DNA of 64,000 nucleotides from Bartonella bacilliformis Ver097 (GCF_000709795.1 NZ_KL503803.1:62001-126000); one strand, 5' to 3'. Counted from the stretch's first letter, positions 49,454-59,512 are shown. A program made the numbers and translations. The notes: generated by a model from the sequence alone, not told the origin.

Positions 49454-52141
49454 ATGACAAAATGGGTTTATAGTTTTGGTGATGGTAATGCAGAAGGAAG
49501 CGCAAGTGAGCGCAATCTCCTCGGTGGTAAGGGGGCTAATTTGGCAGAAATGAGCAATCTTGGTCTACCTGTTCCTCCAGGGTTTACTATCACAACGGAA
49601 GTTTGTAATTTTTATTACGCCAATAGTAAGACATATCCGGAAGAGTTGCAGCAATCTGTTAAATTGGCGCTAAAACGTGTTGGTGAACAAACGGGACGCG
49701 AGTTTGGTAGTAAAATAGCACCGCTTTTGCTTTCTATTCGTTCAGGGGCTCGAGCTTCTATGCCGGGCATGATGGATACAGTTCTTAATCTTGGTATGAA
49801 TGATGAAACTGTAGAGGCAATTGCTGCGCAGGTTGGTGATGAACGCTTTGCTTATGATAGTTATCGTCGTTTTATCCAAATGTATTCCGATGTTGTTTTA
49901 GGTTTAGAACATTCGTGTTTTGAAGAAATCCTTGATGAAGCAAAAGAACACAAAGGCTATAATGTCGATACAGAAATGACAGCGGCTGATTGGAAAAATG
50001 TTGTTGTTTCCTATAAAGCGTATGTTGAAGAAAAATTGAGCAGGCTTTTTCCGCAAGATCCTGAAGAACAATTGTGGGGTGCGATTGGGGCAGTTTTTTC
50101 AAGTTGGATGACTGCACGTGCAATCACTTATCGTCGTTTGCATAATATTCCTGAAAGTTGGGGAACAGCGGTTAATGTGCAAGCCATGGTATTTGGCAAT
50201 ATGGGTGAAGATTCGGCGACAGGTGTTGCATTTACACGCAACCCGTCAACAGGGAAAAAAGAGCTTTACGGTGAGTTTTTAATTAATGCTCAGGGTGAGG
50301 ATGTTGTAGCAGGTATTCGTACGCCTCAAAACATTACGGAAGCAGCAAGGCTTATAGCTGATTCAAATAAACCCTCGTTAGAAAAAATTATGCCAGAGGC
50401 TTTTGAAGAATTTTGTCAGATTGCACGTAAGCTTGAACAGCATTATCGGGATATGCAAGACCTCGAATTTACAATCGAAAGAGGTAAATTGTGGATTTTG
50501 CAGACTCGTTCAGGCAAACGAACAGTGCGTGCAGCCTTAAAAATGGCAATCGAAATGGTTGAGGAGGGATTGATAAGCCGTGAAGAAGCGGTAATGCGAA
50601 TTGAGCCAAAATCACTTGATCAACTTTTACATCCGACGCTTGACCCTAAAGCAAAAGGTTTTGTTATCACGCGTGGTTTGCCTGGTTCTCCAGGAGCAGC
50701 AATAGGTGAAATTGTTTTTACTTCGGAAGAGGCAGAAATAGCTGCAAAAGAAGGCCGAAAAGTTATTTTAGTACGTGTAGAGACCAGTCCAGAAGACATT
50801 CATGGTATGCATGCTGCAGAAGGAATTTTGACAACACGTGGTGGTATGACAAGTCACGCTGCTGTTGTAGCTCGTGGTATGGGAAAACCTTGTATCTCTG
50901 GTGCGAGGAATATACGGATTGATTATAGCACAAATACTATAGTTGTTGCAGGTCAAAGTTTCCAGAAGGGTGATATAATCACCATTGATGGCAGCAGTGG
51001 AGAAGTTTTCAAAGGGAACGTTGCAATGTTGCAGCCTGAGCTTTGTGAAGATTTTGTTAAATTGATGGAATGGGCTGATGAAATGCGACGTATGAAAGTG
51101 CGCGTTAATGCTGACACTCCATCTGATGCACGTATAGGACGTTCTTTTGGAGCAGAAGGTATTGGTCTTTGCCGTACCGAGCATATGTTTTTTGCAGGTG
51201 AGCGTATTATTGCTATGCGTGAAATGATTTTAAGTACTGATGAAGATGGACGTCGTAAAGCGCTGGATAAGCTTTTGCCAATGCAGCGATCAGATTTTAT
51301 AGAATTATTTGAAATTATGTCTGGTTTTCCTGTTACTGTTCGTCTTTTGGATCCACCTTTGCATGAATTTTTGCCAAAAACGGATGCAGAAATTCTTGAT
51401 GTAGCAATGGCTATGGGTGTTTCTGCTGAAATACTTTCTGAACGTGCTCAGCAACTGCATGAATTTAATCCTATGCTTGGGTTACGAGGATGTCGTCTTA
51501 TTATTACTTATCCCGAAATTGCAGAAATGCAGGCACGAGCAATTTTTGAAGCAGCAGCAGAAGCGGCTCAAAAATCTGAATCTCCTGTGATGCTTGAAAT
51601 TATGGTACCGCTTGTTGCACTTAAATCTGAATTGGATTTCATTAAAGTTCTGATTGATCATGTAGCTAGCAGTGTGATGAAAGAAAAGGAAACCAAAATT
51701 CAATATATAGTTGGCACCATGATCGAGCTGCCAAGAGCAGCGCTTCGAGCAGATGAAATTGCAGAAACTGCAGAATTTTTTTCGTTTGGAACAAACGATT
51801 TGACACAAACTACTTTTGGTATTTCGCGTGATGATGCAGCTCCTTTTTTGACGATGTATTTTCAAAAAGGACTTTTAAAACAAGATCCGTTTGTATCGAT
51901 TGATCGTGATGGGGTTGGGGAGCTTATTGCTATTGCTGCAAAGCGTGGACGTTCTCGACGTGAAAAAATTAAATTAGGTATTTGTGGTGAGCATGGAGGT
52001 GATCCTAATTCTATCGCTTTGTATGAAGAAAATAATTTAGACTATATTTCGTGTTCTCCTTTTCGGGTACCTATTGCACGCTTAGCAGCAGCACAATCAG
52101 CAATTGTCAAAAAACACAAAATTGATGGTAGCGCATTTTAA
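49454..52141 (+). CDS. ppdK: Pyruvate, phosphate dikinase
   Basis: Interconverts pyruvate, ATP and phosphate with phosphoenolpyruvate, AMP and pyrophosphate. The 895-residue enzyme shows the N-terminal ATP-grasp domain (LLGGKGANLAEMSNLGLPVPPGF, read in parts), and the swivelling phosphohistidine in LTTRGGMTSHAAVVARGMGKP near residue 456. The C-terminal TIM barrel follows, with LCRTEHMFF, SFGTNDLTQTTFGISRDD and the catalytic cysteine in LGICGEHGGDP. The ATG at 49454 has GAGGG at eight bases spacing. An earlier in-frame start (49427) is less likely. It likely supports gluconeogenic or glycolytic PEP flux. Confidence 0.97.
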   Translation: MTKWVYSFGDGNAEGSASERNLLGGKGANLAEMSNLGLPVPPGFTITTEVCNFYYANSKTYPEELQQSVKLALKRVGEQTGREFGSKIAPLLLSIRSGARASMPGMMDTVLNLGMNDETVEAIAAQVGDERFAYDSYRRFIQMYSDVVLGLEHSCFEEILDEAKEHKGYNVDTEMTAADWKNVVVSYKAYVEEKLSRLFPQDPEEQLWGAIGAVFSSWMTARAITYRRLHNIPESWGTAVNVQAMVFGNMGEDSATGVAFTRNPSTGKKELYGEFLINAQGEDVVAGIRTPQNITEAARLIADSNKPSLEKIMPEAFEEFCQIARKLEQHYRDMQDLEFTIERGKLWILQTRSGKRTVRAALKMAIEMVEEGLISREEAVMRIEPKSLDQLLHPTLDPKAKGFVITRGLPGSPGAAIGEIVFTSEEAEIAAKEGRKVILVRVETSPEDIHGMHAAEGILTTRGGMTSHAAVVARGMGKPCISGARNIRIDYSTNTIVVAGQSFQKGDIITIDGSSGEVFKGNVAMLQPELCEDFVKLMEWADEMRRMKVRVNADTPSDARIGRSFGAEGIGLCRTEHMFFAGERIIAMREMILSTDEDGRRKALDKLLPMQRSDFIELFEIMSGFPVTVRLLDPPLHEFLPKTDAEILDVAMAMGVSAEILSERAQQLHEFNPMLGLRGCRLIITYPEIAEMQARAIFEAAAEAAQKSESPVMLEIMVPLVALKSELDFIKVLIDHVASSVMKEKETKIQYIVGTMIELPRAALRADEIAETAEFFSFGTNDLTQTTFGISRDDAAPFLTMYFQKGLLKQDPFVSIDRDGVGELIAIAAKRGRSRREKIKLGICGEHGGDPNSIALYEENNLDYISCSPFRVPIARLAAAQSAIVKKHKIDGSAF

Positions 52142-52735
52142 TCATAGCGGTTTTGGTACGCATGCTGTTTTGTATAGTATTTAATATGAAGTATTTTATC
52201 TCTCTTTTTAGGGTCATAAATGAAGATGCTTAATAGGTATACTGTTATTATCGAGTAGCGTGTTTACCATTTAATGGTTGGGCTAGATTAAAATGATAGG
52301 TTGACTATTTTTTATTATATATGAAAGTTTCTTATTTTTAAAATTCTTTGTGAGTAATTGGTTTCTATGGCAGCGTATTGTACATATAATTCATTAGTAG
52401 GCTGATTGATGAATTATATAGAAAAGATACGCTAAACTCTGATGGATTGTGTACAAGGGATCAGTCATAGTTAATGTTTGGATTCTCTTCTAAAATAAAT
52501 AGGTATTTATGTTTGTAAATTTATTCACTTAATGGATTTGGCTCTATTAAACGAAAATATTTTGTGATAAAGCAACTGCAATGCTTTACGAGAAGTGAAG
52601 TATTTGCTTAATAAAATAAGTAGATAGGTCTCTTCTGGTGGAGCTCTTTCAATGTTAAAGAGTGTATTTATTGGCATCATCTTGGTATTAGTGGATTTTA
52701 TATAACAGGAAAAGATAAACTTTTGTTTTCAAATA
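52142..52735. other. AT-rich gap between ppdK and tRNA-Gln
   Basis: About 600 bases with only very short open frames (for example 17 codons from 52651) and no recognisable product. I see no hairpin with a T tail after ppdK. It could be a decayed locus, but there is no readable homology. Confidence 0.5.
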
Positions 52736-52764
52736 TTGCTTAGAATTACAAGAATCGTTATAAA
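52736..52764 (+). promoter_or_regulatory. Candidate promoter of the tRNA-Gln gene
   Basis: TTGCTT (52736-52741) and TATAAA (52759-52764) with a 17-base spacer lie about 30 bases before the tRNA 5' end. Spacing and position fit a housekeeping promoter. Confidence 0.5.
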
Positions 52765-52794
52765 ATGCGGGCATCGGTGCAAGTATTTTTTCTT

Positions 52795-52869
52795 TGGGGT
52801 ATAGCCAAGCGGTAAGGCACCGGTTTTTGGTACCGGCATCCCCTGGTTCGAATCCAGGTACCCCAGCCA
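52795..52869 (+). tRNA. tRNA-Gln (anticodon UUG)
   Basis: A complete cloverleaf: 7-bp acceptor (TGGGGTA with TACCCCA), D arm GCC/GGC, anticodon stem CCGGT/ACCGG with loop TTTTGGT (anticodon TTG) and T arm CCTGG/CCAGG with loop TTCGAAT. The discriminator is G. The 3' CCA is encoded (52867-52869). The anticodon reads CAA and, by wobble, CAG. Confidence 0.97.
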
Positions 52870-53176
52870 GATTTTTCGGAAGGTTTATTGTAAGCTTAGT
52901 CTATTTTAAAGTTAGCAATAATTTATGAATAAATTTATTGCATAATATTGCGTTGCTTTTTTTCATTCTATTTCTTGCATTTGTTCTTAAGTAGGGTTTC
53001 GTTTTAGCGCTTTGAAATGGTATTTTAATACTTCTTACTTGCTTTTAAATATTCATTAAAGATGATGATAAAAACTAAAATTGATACGAGTAAGTCGCTA
53101 TTTTCTTTTGATACTGTAGGTGTCAAATTAAATTTGGAGAGTAAGCTTAACAATTAGAGTCGAGGAGATTTTTAAA
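52870..53176. other. Gap between tRNA-Gln and sodB
   Basis: About 300 AT-rich bases without a gene. The sodB promoter should lie here, but no convincing -35/-10 pair or iron-responsive palindrome stands out. Confidence 0.45.
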
Positions 53177-53773
53177 ATGGCGTTTACATTAGTTGATTTA
53201 CCATATGCGTATGATGCTCTTGAGCCTTATATGTCAGCTGAGACGCTTGAATATCATCATGATAAGCATTATTTGGTTTATCTTATCAATACTAACAATT
53301 TTGTAGAAGATTTAGGCTTAGAAAATAAAATTATTGAAAATATTGTTACAGAAAGCTTTGGAACGAATCCTAGTTTATTTAATAATGCAGCGCAATATTA
53401 TAACCACACTCATTTTTGGAAGTGGATGAAAAAAGGCGGGGGTGGCCGAAAACTTCCTGAAAAATTAAACAATGCTATTGAACGTGATCTTGGTGGCTAT
53501 GATAAATTTCGTGCAGATTTTATTGCTGCTGGTACTGCTCAATTTGGTTCTGGTTGGGCATGGATTGCTGTTAAGGATGGTAAGCTTGAAATTATGAAAA
53601 CGCTCAACGGTGAAAATCCTTTAGTTTATAATGCTCAGCCTATTTTAGGTGTTGATGTATGGGAGCACTCTTATTACATCGATTATCGCAATGCACGGCT
53701 TAAATATCTTGAAGCTTTTGTGGATAATTTGATTGATTGGGATTACGTTTTAGCGCTTTATGAAAAGTGCTGA
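53177..53773 (+). CDS. sodB: Superoxide dismutase (Fe/Mn family)
   Basis: A 198-residue cytoplasmic enzyme that dismutates superoxide. The metal ligands are visible: H27 in EYHHDKHY, a second histidine in YYNHTHFWKWM, and the aspartate and histidine of DVWEHSYYIDY. QFGSGWAWIAV is the family core. Residues such as the Gln in GTAQFGSGW favour the iron type, but iron or manganese cannot be decided from sequence alone. A GAGGAG-like site precedes the ATG. A hairpin with a T tail follows the stop. Confidence 0.96.
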   Translation: MAFTLVDLPYAYDALEPYMSAETLEYHHDKHYLVYLINTNNFVEDLGLENKIIENIVTESFGTNPSLFNNAAQYYNHTHFWKWMKKGGGGRKLPEKLNNAIERDLGGYDKFRADFIAAGTAQFGSGWAWIAVKDGKLEIMKTLNGENPLVYNAQPILGVDVWEHSYYIDYRNARLKYLEAFVDNLIDWDYVLALYEKC

Positions 53774-53811
53774 TTTAAACAGTTTGTATTGTTTTTATAG
53801 TCATATTCAAG

Positions 53812-53842
53812 GCTCCATAATTCATTGAATTATGGAGCTTTT
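53812..53842 (+). terminator. Strong hairpin terminator between sodB and ptrB
   Basis: A perfect 12-bp stem (53812-53823 with 53827-53838) around a 3-base loop is followed by TTTT. It lies 39 bases after the sodB stop and 23 bases from the convergent ptrB end, so it may also help stop ptrB transcription. Confidence 0.8.
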
Positions 53843-53864
53843 CAAACAGTAAGAGTTTAATTCA

Positions 53865-55955
53865 CTAACGATCTTTTCCCACTATCTTTAAGATGTATGC
53901 GTATATATAAGCAATCTCTTCCAGTTTTGAGAAGCGTCCAGTTGTGCCCGCGTGTCCTGAATCCATATTAATACGCAATAAAATTTCATTGTCATCTGTT
54001 TTAAGATCGCGCAGCTTTGCCACCCATTTTGCGGGTTCCCAATAGGTTACACGTGGATCAGTTAATCCTGCAATAGCGAGGATAGGAGGGTATTTTTGGG
54101 GTTTAACATTATCATAGGGGGAATAAGAAGCAATCAGGTCATAATCTTCTTTTGATTCAAGAGGATTTCCCCATTCTGGCCATTCTGGCGGCGTTAGGGG
54201 GAGTGAAGCATCAAGCATAGTTGTTAGAACATCAACAAAAGGAACATTTGCTACGATGCCAGCAAAGTCCTGTGGAGCTATATTAGCAACGGCTCCCATC
54301 AACATTCCCCCTGCTGAGCCACCTTGGGCGATGAGACGGTCATGAGTAGTGAATTGATTGTTGACAAGATGACGTCCACACGCAATAAAATCTGTAAATG
54401 TGTTATACTTAAAGAGGTGTTTTCCTTTTTCATACCATTCAACACCCTTATCTTTTCCACCACGAATGTGAGCAATAGCGTAAATAAAACCTCTATTAAC
54501 CAATGAAAGTATATTGCTGTTGAAACTTGCAGGAATAGAAATTCCATAGGCACCATAACCGTAAAGTAAACAAGGTGCACTCCCGTTTAGTTTGGTTTTT
54601 TTATGATAAAAAAGAGAAATAGGAATTGTTTCACCATCCTCTGCAGTTGCTGTAATACGTCGGGTGATGTAGTCATCTCTATTATGTCCAGAAGGAATTT
54701 CTTGCGTTTTTAAAAGCAGTCTGGTTTTATTTTTCATATCATAATCAAAAATTTGATTAGGTGTTGTCATGGAGGAATAGGAAAAACGAATGACTGAGCT
54801 ATTATATTCTGCAGCGCCTTGCAAAGCTAAAGAATAAGCTTCTTCTGTAAAGGAAATAGAATGAATTTCTTTGGTAGACTGTTCCATTAATTGTATACGA
54901 GGCAGTCCTTCAAATAATTCAAGCCAGATAAAAAAATTTTGATAAGAATCATGAGATAGGATGAGATGTCCGAGGTGATGGGGAATAAATTCAGACCAAT
55001 TTTCTGATTGCGGTGATGTATATGGCGCTACCATGATTTTAAAGTCTTTTGCATTATCTTGATTAGTAAGAATATAAAAGACATCATCACCTTCAGTGAG
55101 CGAATATTCAATACCTTTTTGTCGCTTTTTTACACATTTGGGAGGGAAAAGGGGATCTTTCGCAGGAATAAGCCAGGTTTCTGATGTTTCATGATCATGA
55201 ATATTAATATAGATAACATCGTTAAGTTTGGAACCGTTTACATGTAAGAAAAATCCTGGATCATTTTCACAAAAAATAAGCTTATCTTGAGATTGGTCAG
55301 TGTGTAACTGATGATAATAGAGCTTTGAGGGGCGGTGGTTTTTATCTATTTTAGTATAGAAAAAACCTTCAGATTTAGCATCCCATACAATCTGTCCGGA
55401 TGTATCGAGAATGGTATCATCGTAGTCAGATAGTGTTTTAAAATTGCGAATTTTAATTATATAAAATTCAGATCCTTTATCATCGTACGCCCATGCAGCA
55501 TGTGTGTGATCAGGAGATATTTGCACGGAACCAAGATGAAAATAATCTTTATTTTCAGCTAAAGCATCACCATTAAGGTAAACATTTTTTTCTCCTCCAT
55601 TTCTTGGTGTTCGGAAATAATGCGGTTGTTGACCTCCCGTAACATAAGAAAAGCCATAGGCGAAAGGACCGTATTTTACAGGAACAGAACTGTCATTTTC
55701 TTGAATACGGCTTTTCATCTCTGTAAAAAGTAAATTTTGTAGCTGTTTCGTATCAGCCATTTGAGCTGCTTGATAGGCGTTTTCTTGCTCGAGGTGATAT
55801 CGAATGTGTTTGTCAAGATAGAGAGGATTTTTTAAAATATCTGGCCAATTAGAATCACGCAACCAGTGGTATGGATCATTGCGGCAAATACCGTGATGCA
55901 TCTCTTTATGAATAATTTTAGATGCTTTAGGGGGAAGTATAGATGAGAAAGTCAT
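53865..55955 (-). CDS. ptrB: Oligopeptidase B (S9A serine peptidase)
   Basis: A cytoplasmic prolyl-oligopeptidase-family enzyme cleaving peptides after basic residues. The N-terminal ~400 residues form the beta-propeller gate. The hydrolase domain has GYGAYGISIPASF, AHIRGG, the nucleophile serine in GGSAGGMLMGA near residue 544, the aspartate in GLTDPRV and the histidine in DSGHAGTTGRF. The 696-residue length is normal. Acidic residues that select for arginine and lysine were not checked individually. It is convergent with sodB. Confidence 0.95.
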   Translation of the reverse strand: MTFSSILPPKASKIIHKEMHHGICRNDPYHWLRDSNWPDILKNPLYLDKHIRYHLEQENAYQAAQMADTKQLQNLLFTEMKSRIQENDSSVPVKYGPFAYGFSYVTGGQQPHYFRTPRNGGEKNVYLNGDALAENKDYFHLGSVQISPDHTHAAWAYDDKGSEFYIIKIRNFKTLSDYDDTILDTSGQIVWDAKSEGFFYTKIDKNHRPSKLYYHQLHTDQSQDKLIFCENDPGFFLHVNGSKLNDVIYINIHDHETSETWLIPAKDPLFPPKCVKKRQKGIEYSLTEGDDVFYILTNQDNAKDFKIMVAPYTSPQSENWSEFIPHHLGHLILSHDSYQNFFIWLELFEGLPRIQLMEQSTKEIHSISFTEEAYSLALQGAAEYNSSVIRFSYSSMTTPNQIFDYDMKNKTRLLLKTQEIPSGHNRDDYITRRITATAEDGETIPISLFYHKKTKLNGSAPCLLYGYGAYGISIPASFNSNILSLVNRGFIYAIAHIRGGKDKGVEWYEKGKHLFKYNTFTDFIACGRHLVNNQFTTHDRLIAQGGSAGGMLMGAVANIAPQDFAGIVANVPFVDVLTTMLDASLPLTPPEWPEWGNPLESKEDYDLIASYSPYDNVKPQKYPPILAIAGLTDPRVTYWEPAKWVAKLRDLKTDDNEILLRINMDSGHAGTTGRFSKLEEIAYIYAYILKIVGKDR

Positions 55956-56752
55956 ATATCATCCTATCTGGAAAGATATTAGAAATTTTGTTTGTGTCTT
56001 AGGAAAAAATTATCATACATTTGTGTAAACTATAAGCTCTGTTCTGTCTGTAAAAACATGACAACAATACTTGATTTTAACATATCGTTTTGTGTTTTAT
56101 ATTGCAGTTGCTATCTTTTTTTCGTGCAAGAAAATCTTTATTGATGATTATAGGAAGATAAAGAATATACCGAATTTATTTTATTTTTAAACGGCAGAGC
56201 TGATTATTGCAATTGATACAATAGATATATGTTAGAGAGATGGAGTAAAGCTTACGCAAAAAAACTTAAATAGTAATGTATAGAGGATTGATTTTATATT
56301 ATTTTATCACTTTTTGTGTATTGAAAAACTTTTTTATGTTGAAATAAGCTTTTTAAACGTAAGATAATCATTATCTAAAATAAAAAACGTATCATTTTTA
56401 ATGATTGTAACTGTGAATTTAAAATTTTAATGATTAAATTTGATATAAAGCAGCTGATTATTATAGTATTTTAGTTTTTTAGACAAAATTAAATAAACAA
56501 CATTACTCTGAAATAAGAAAACGGCTATTCTTTATTATAAAATATGTCAAAAATTAGATTTTTATTTGTTTTTTTTCGCGTTAAAAGTGATTAATTAGAA
56601 TAATTCAATTGACAAAAAAGATTTTTGTACAATATGAAGTTTATGTGTGTAAAGTTTCTGTGTCATGAGTATGAATACGAAGTCACTGTAAATGCAAATA
56701 GCGTTTCACAAAACAAATAATATCTCAATTTTAAGATTAAAGGGAAACAAGG
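55956..56752. other. Long AT-rich regulatory gap upstream of mucR
   Basis: Nearly 0.8 kb of very AT-rich DNA between divergent ptrB and mucR, with no gene I can support. A good promoter candidate lies at 56609-56638. MucR proteins bind AT-rich, T-run-containing DNA and often repress their own gene, so parts of this gap may be binding sites. I cannot mark individual sites. Confidence 0.5.
56609..56638 (+). promoter_or_regulatory. Candidate mucR promoter
   Basis: A perfect TTGACA (56609-56614) and TATGAA (56633-56638) are 18 bases apart. This predicts a start near 56645 and a leader of about 110 bases before mucR. Confidence 0.45.
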
Positions 56753-57184
56753 ATGGAGCATCACCCAGTCCTAGAGGCTGAAAGTAGTTTAATTATTACA
56801 TTGGTTGCCGATGTAGTTGCTGCTTATGTGAGTAATAATTCAATTCGGCCGATAGAAGTGCCAAGTTTGATCGCTGATGTTCATGCTGCTTTTCTTAAAG
56901 CAGGGAGTACAGCGTCAGTGGAGGTTGAAAAGCAAAGGCCTGCTGTTAATCCAAGACGTTCAATCTTTCCTGATTACCTTATTTGTCTTGAAGATGGAAA
57001 GAAGTTTAAATCTTTGAAGCGCCATCTCATGACACATTATAAAATGTCGCCTGAAGAGTATCGCGAAAAATGGCAATTAGAGAGTTCTTATCCTATGGTT
57101 GCGCCTAATTATACAAAAGCGCGTTCCGCTTTGGCTAAGGAAATGGGTCTTGGACATAACCGCCAAAAGAAAAAAAATAGGTAA
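56753..57184 (+). CDS. mucR: MucR/Ros family transcriptional regulator
   Basis: A 143-residue zinc-finger DNA-binding protein. The Ros-type finger has C78, D81, H91 and H95 in [22 protein letters not shown] (positions 76-97), followed by the conserved [10 protein letters not shown] and [13 protein letters not shown] segments. The N-terminal ~55 residues ([19 protein letters not shown]) form the oligomerisation region. In Brucella and Sinorhizobium, MucR silences AT-rich genes and controls envelope, motility and cell-cycle genes. The same global role is likely here. AAGG lies directly before the ATG. Confidence 0.95.
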   Translation: MEHHPVLEAESSLIITLVADVVAAYVSNNSIRPIEVPSLIADVHAAFLKAGSTASVEVEKQRPAVNPRRSIFPDYLICLEDGKKFKSLKRHLMTHYKMSPEEYREKWQLESSYPMVAPNYTKARSALAKEMGLGHNRQKKKNR

Positions 57185-57191
57185 AATTATA

Positions 57192-57239
57192 CTCTCCACA
57201 ATAGTCTTTAAGTTCGATGAAAATGAATAGTTTGGAGAG
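57192..57239. repeat. Inverted repeat between mucR and sufE
   Basis: CTCTCCA (57192-57198) and TGGAGAG (57233-57239) face each other 34 bases apart, just after the mucR stop. A T-rich stretch (TCTTATTTTTTAG) follows on the plus strand. This could be a long-loop terminator for mucR or chance. Confidence 0.3.
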
Positions 57240-57294
57240 CATGTCTTATTTTTTAGAAGAGGAAATGATTTATTGAAGCGAGTGTTTGGGTATA

Positions 57295-57702
57295 TTAATA
57301 GCTTTGGGCACGAATGCGTTTAATCATAGATTTAAGGCCATTTGATCGTTGTGGTGTTAAATTTTCGTTTAAACCAAGTGTTTCAATAAGTTCTTCAGCA
57401 TTAGCGGTACGGATTTCAGAAGCTGTTTTACCTGAGTAAAAGGCAAGAATAATATAAATAAGACCACGCACAATGTGAGAATCAGAATCACCTTGAAATG
57501 TTAATATTGGATTTTCTGAGTTATCACGTGAAGATAAAAGCCACACTTGGCTGATGCAACCAGGCACTTTGTTGGTCTCGTTTCGAGAGTTTTCTGGAAA
57601 GGGTGGTAATTCATGACCCAGTTCAATCACATAACGATACCGATCTTCCCAGTTATCGAGGAGAGAAAAATTTTCTATAATATTATTGATCGTGTCTGCC
57701 AT
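57295..57702 (-). CDS. sufE: SufE family sulfur acceptor
   Basis: A 135-residue protein that takes persulfide sulfur from SufS for iron-sulfur cluster assembly. The acceptor cysteine lies in KVPGCISQVWLL near residue 49. The N-terminal IIENFSLLDNWEDRYRYVIELG and the later SDSHIVRGLIYIIL are family stretches. Iron-sulfur enzymes in this window (IspH, MutY, RlmD) would depend on this pathway, though suf operon genes are not nearby. It lies next to a DUF5330 gene and mucR, a usual rhizobial arrangement. Confidence 0.95.
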   Translation of the reverse strand: MADTINNIIENFSLLDNWEDRYRYVIELGHELPPFPENSRNETNKVPGCISQVWLLSSRDNSENPILTFQGDSDSHIVRGLIYIILAFYSGKTASEIRTANAEELIETLGLNENLTPQRSNGLKSMIKRIRAQSY

Positions 57703-57827
57703 AACCTTAATCCTTATTTTATTTTGGTAGGTATGTGATACGTTGGAAGTAACAGATGAAAGAGTCTATACAGTTAGGATAATGATTCACTCTACGAGTT
57801 TTTGTTTTAAAGTAATTTCATGTTATC

Positions 57828-58190
57828 CTAATTCATCTCTTTTATAGTAGAGAGAGGGTTCTCTTTGGGATTAATATTTTTGGATTGTATCGTATCGTTA
57901 TGACCAAATGTGTGATCAAGGTATTCATAGGCTATTTTTGCACCATTACGTGCATGTTCACCGATTGAACCTAAAAAGGATTTTCCAGTTTCGCAGGTTT
58001 GTATATTACGCTCACAGAATTTTCCTAAATCGTTTATAGTTTCTTTAAGAGCAATGGCTGTATCACTTGTTATTATATTCATGGCTGTTTGGCTTGAGGA
58101 GTTGTCATTATTTTGTTTTTTTACAAAAAGTGAAATGATGACAAAAACAAACAATAAAAAAAAGACTGATTTGATGAAAAAACGTATCAT
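57828..58190 (-). CDS. DUF5330-like small membrane protein
   Basis: A 120-residue protein with one N-terminal helix (residues ~5-24) and a soluble part. GKFCERNIQTCETGKSFLGSI, with two cysteines, and ARNGAKIAYEYLDHTFG match my recollection of DUF5330 of Rhizobiales, which is found beside sufE. The two cysteines may form a disulfide on the periplasmic side. The function is unknown. The gap to sufE is 125 bases, so co-transcription is possible. Confidence 0.8.
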   Translation of the reverse strand: MIRFFIKSVFFLLFVFVIISLFVKKQNNDNSSSQTAMNIITSDTAIALKETINDLGKFCERNIQTCETGKSFLGSIGEHARNGAKIAYEYLDHTFGHNDTIQSKNINPKENPLSTIKEMN

Positions 58191-58747
58191 AGGAATCCAA
58201 TATATCTCAGCAATAAATAGAAAGTAACAATTTATACTATTTTTGACTGCAAGTATAATATCAACATTTTACAAAATTTAGCATTCAGTGTTTTTTCACT
58301 AAAAATTGCATGTCAAACTTGCATTGTAAACAAGAATATTAACACAAAAAAATTCTCTTATTTCCACTAAATATAATGGATATTATTTCACTGAAAAGAT
58401 AGAGTCGATGATGATAACACTTGAAGCTGTGATAAAGCTGATATTTGGGTACTGTACACTACATATTTTTCATTTTAAAGGAATCTCAAAGGTAATAGAG
58501 CATTTTAATAAATTCGATGTACGCTAATAATTGGATTTATTTTTTTCTTCCCATTGATTCATACATATATCCACTTGTAAACATGATTTTAAGGTTTTTG
58601 CTGGTTTAAATCTACATGTTAGCACAAAATTATATTTATTTTAATCATTTAAAGGATATAAAAATACGTAGTGGATGTATTATTCTACCACTAAAAGTAA
58701 AAAAATTTCAATTTTATGTAAAATACCAAAAAACTAAAATTAGAATA
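58191..58747. other. AT-rich gap between DUF5330 and peptidoglycan-binding genes
   Basis: More than 0.5 kb between divergent genes. The upstream extension of the next reading frame (58616-58747) has no ribosome binding site and a low-complexity basic product, so I do not count it as coding. No clear promoter pair or repeat was found. Confidence 0.45.
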
Positions 58748-59512
58748 ATGACAAAAAAACGCAAGATACGCAAAACGAAAATTGTAGAACGGCGTAATAT
58801 TATTTTAGCATTTTTTTTACTCAACGGTCGTTTTCTTTTTTGGATAGCAAAACGATTATATCATTATACACGTGTGAATGCTTTGTTAGTTATAGGTTTA
58901 TTCTTTTTTTCTGTGAGTTTTGGGTTTGTTTTATTTAATGCTTTGTTTTTACAGGAAAAAATAAAAAATGATGTTTTTATTCAAATGAAATTAATTCCAG
59001 TTTCTGTTATAGCAAAGAATTCCATTTTGCTTCAGGAACAAGCGATATTCCAAGCTGATGCTGTTTCTATGCCTATTGTAAGTAATTTACGTCAAGATTC
59101 ATCTTTATATTCTCGACAGAATTTATCAGAAAATTTGTCGAAAATGCATAAAAAATTAGCAAAATTTGGGTTGTATGATAGCTCCTTGGGTGATTCAAAA
59201 ATACATCATTCGGTGGATCAGATCGCTGTACTAATTGAGCGTAGCGAAATGGAGATGGCAAATAACATAGTAATGGAGGGTGTTGTAACTCAATCAGAGG
59301 AAGCTAGTTTAAAGCTTGTTATTGCAGATATTATGCAAGTGCAGGAAGCTTTGCGCGCTTTTGGTAATCAAGAGGTGACAGTCACAGGTATAGAAGATCA
59401 AAAGACTATGAATGCTGTAAAACAGTTTCAAAAAATATTTCATCTTCCTATAACGGGTAAGATTGATCACACAGTTTTAATAAAAATGCGCGAAGTTGGT
59501 TTGTTAAGTTAA
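58748..59512 (+). CDS. Membrane-anchored peptidoglycan-binding domain protein
   Basis: A 254-residue protein with a very basic start (KKRKIRKTK), one transmembrane helix at about residues 48-70, and a variable periplasmic stretch. A C-terminal PG_binding_1-type helical domain covers residues ~185-254 and contains VQEALRAFG, TGIEDQKTMNAVKQFQ and the final KIDHTVLIKM. It probably anchors to or senses the cell wall. Rhizobial homologues sit near sufE and mucR. I use the ATG at 58748 rather than the open frame from 58616. The exact role is unknown. Confidence 0.82.
   Translation: MTKKRKIRKTKIVERRNIILAFFLLNGRFLFWIAKRLYHYTRVNALLVIGLFFFSVSFGFVLFNALFLQEKIKNDVFIQMKLIPVSVIAKNSILLQEQAIFQADAVSMPIVSNLRQDSSLYSRQNLSENLSKMHKKLAKFGLYDSSLGDSKIHHSVDQIAVLIERSEMEMANNIVMEGVVTQSEEASLKLVIADIMQVQEALRAFGNQEVTVTGIEDQKTMNAVKQFQKIFHLPITGKIDHTVLIKMREVGLLS

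Noticed and set aside
50768-51184. 138-codon minus-strand frame inside ppdK
   Set aside because: Shadow of the phosphohistidine-domain coding sequence, with no independent evidence.
51482-51865. 127-codon minus-strand frame inside ppdK
   Set aside because: It lies opposite a well-conserved coding region and has the serine, cysteine and asparagine-rich composition typical of antisense frames.
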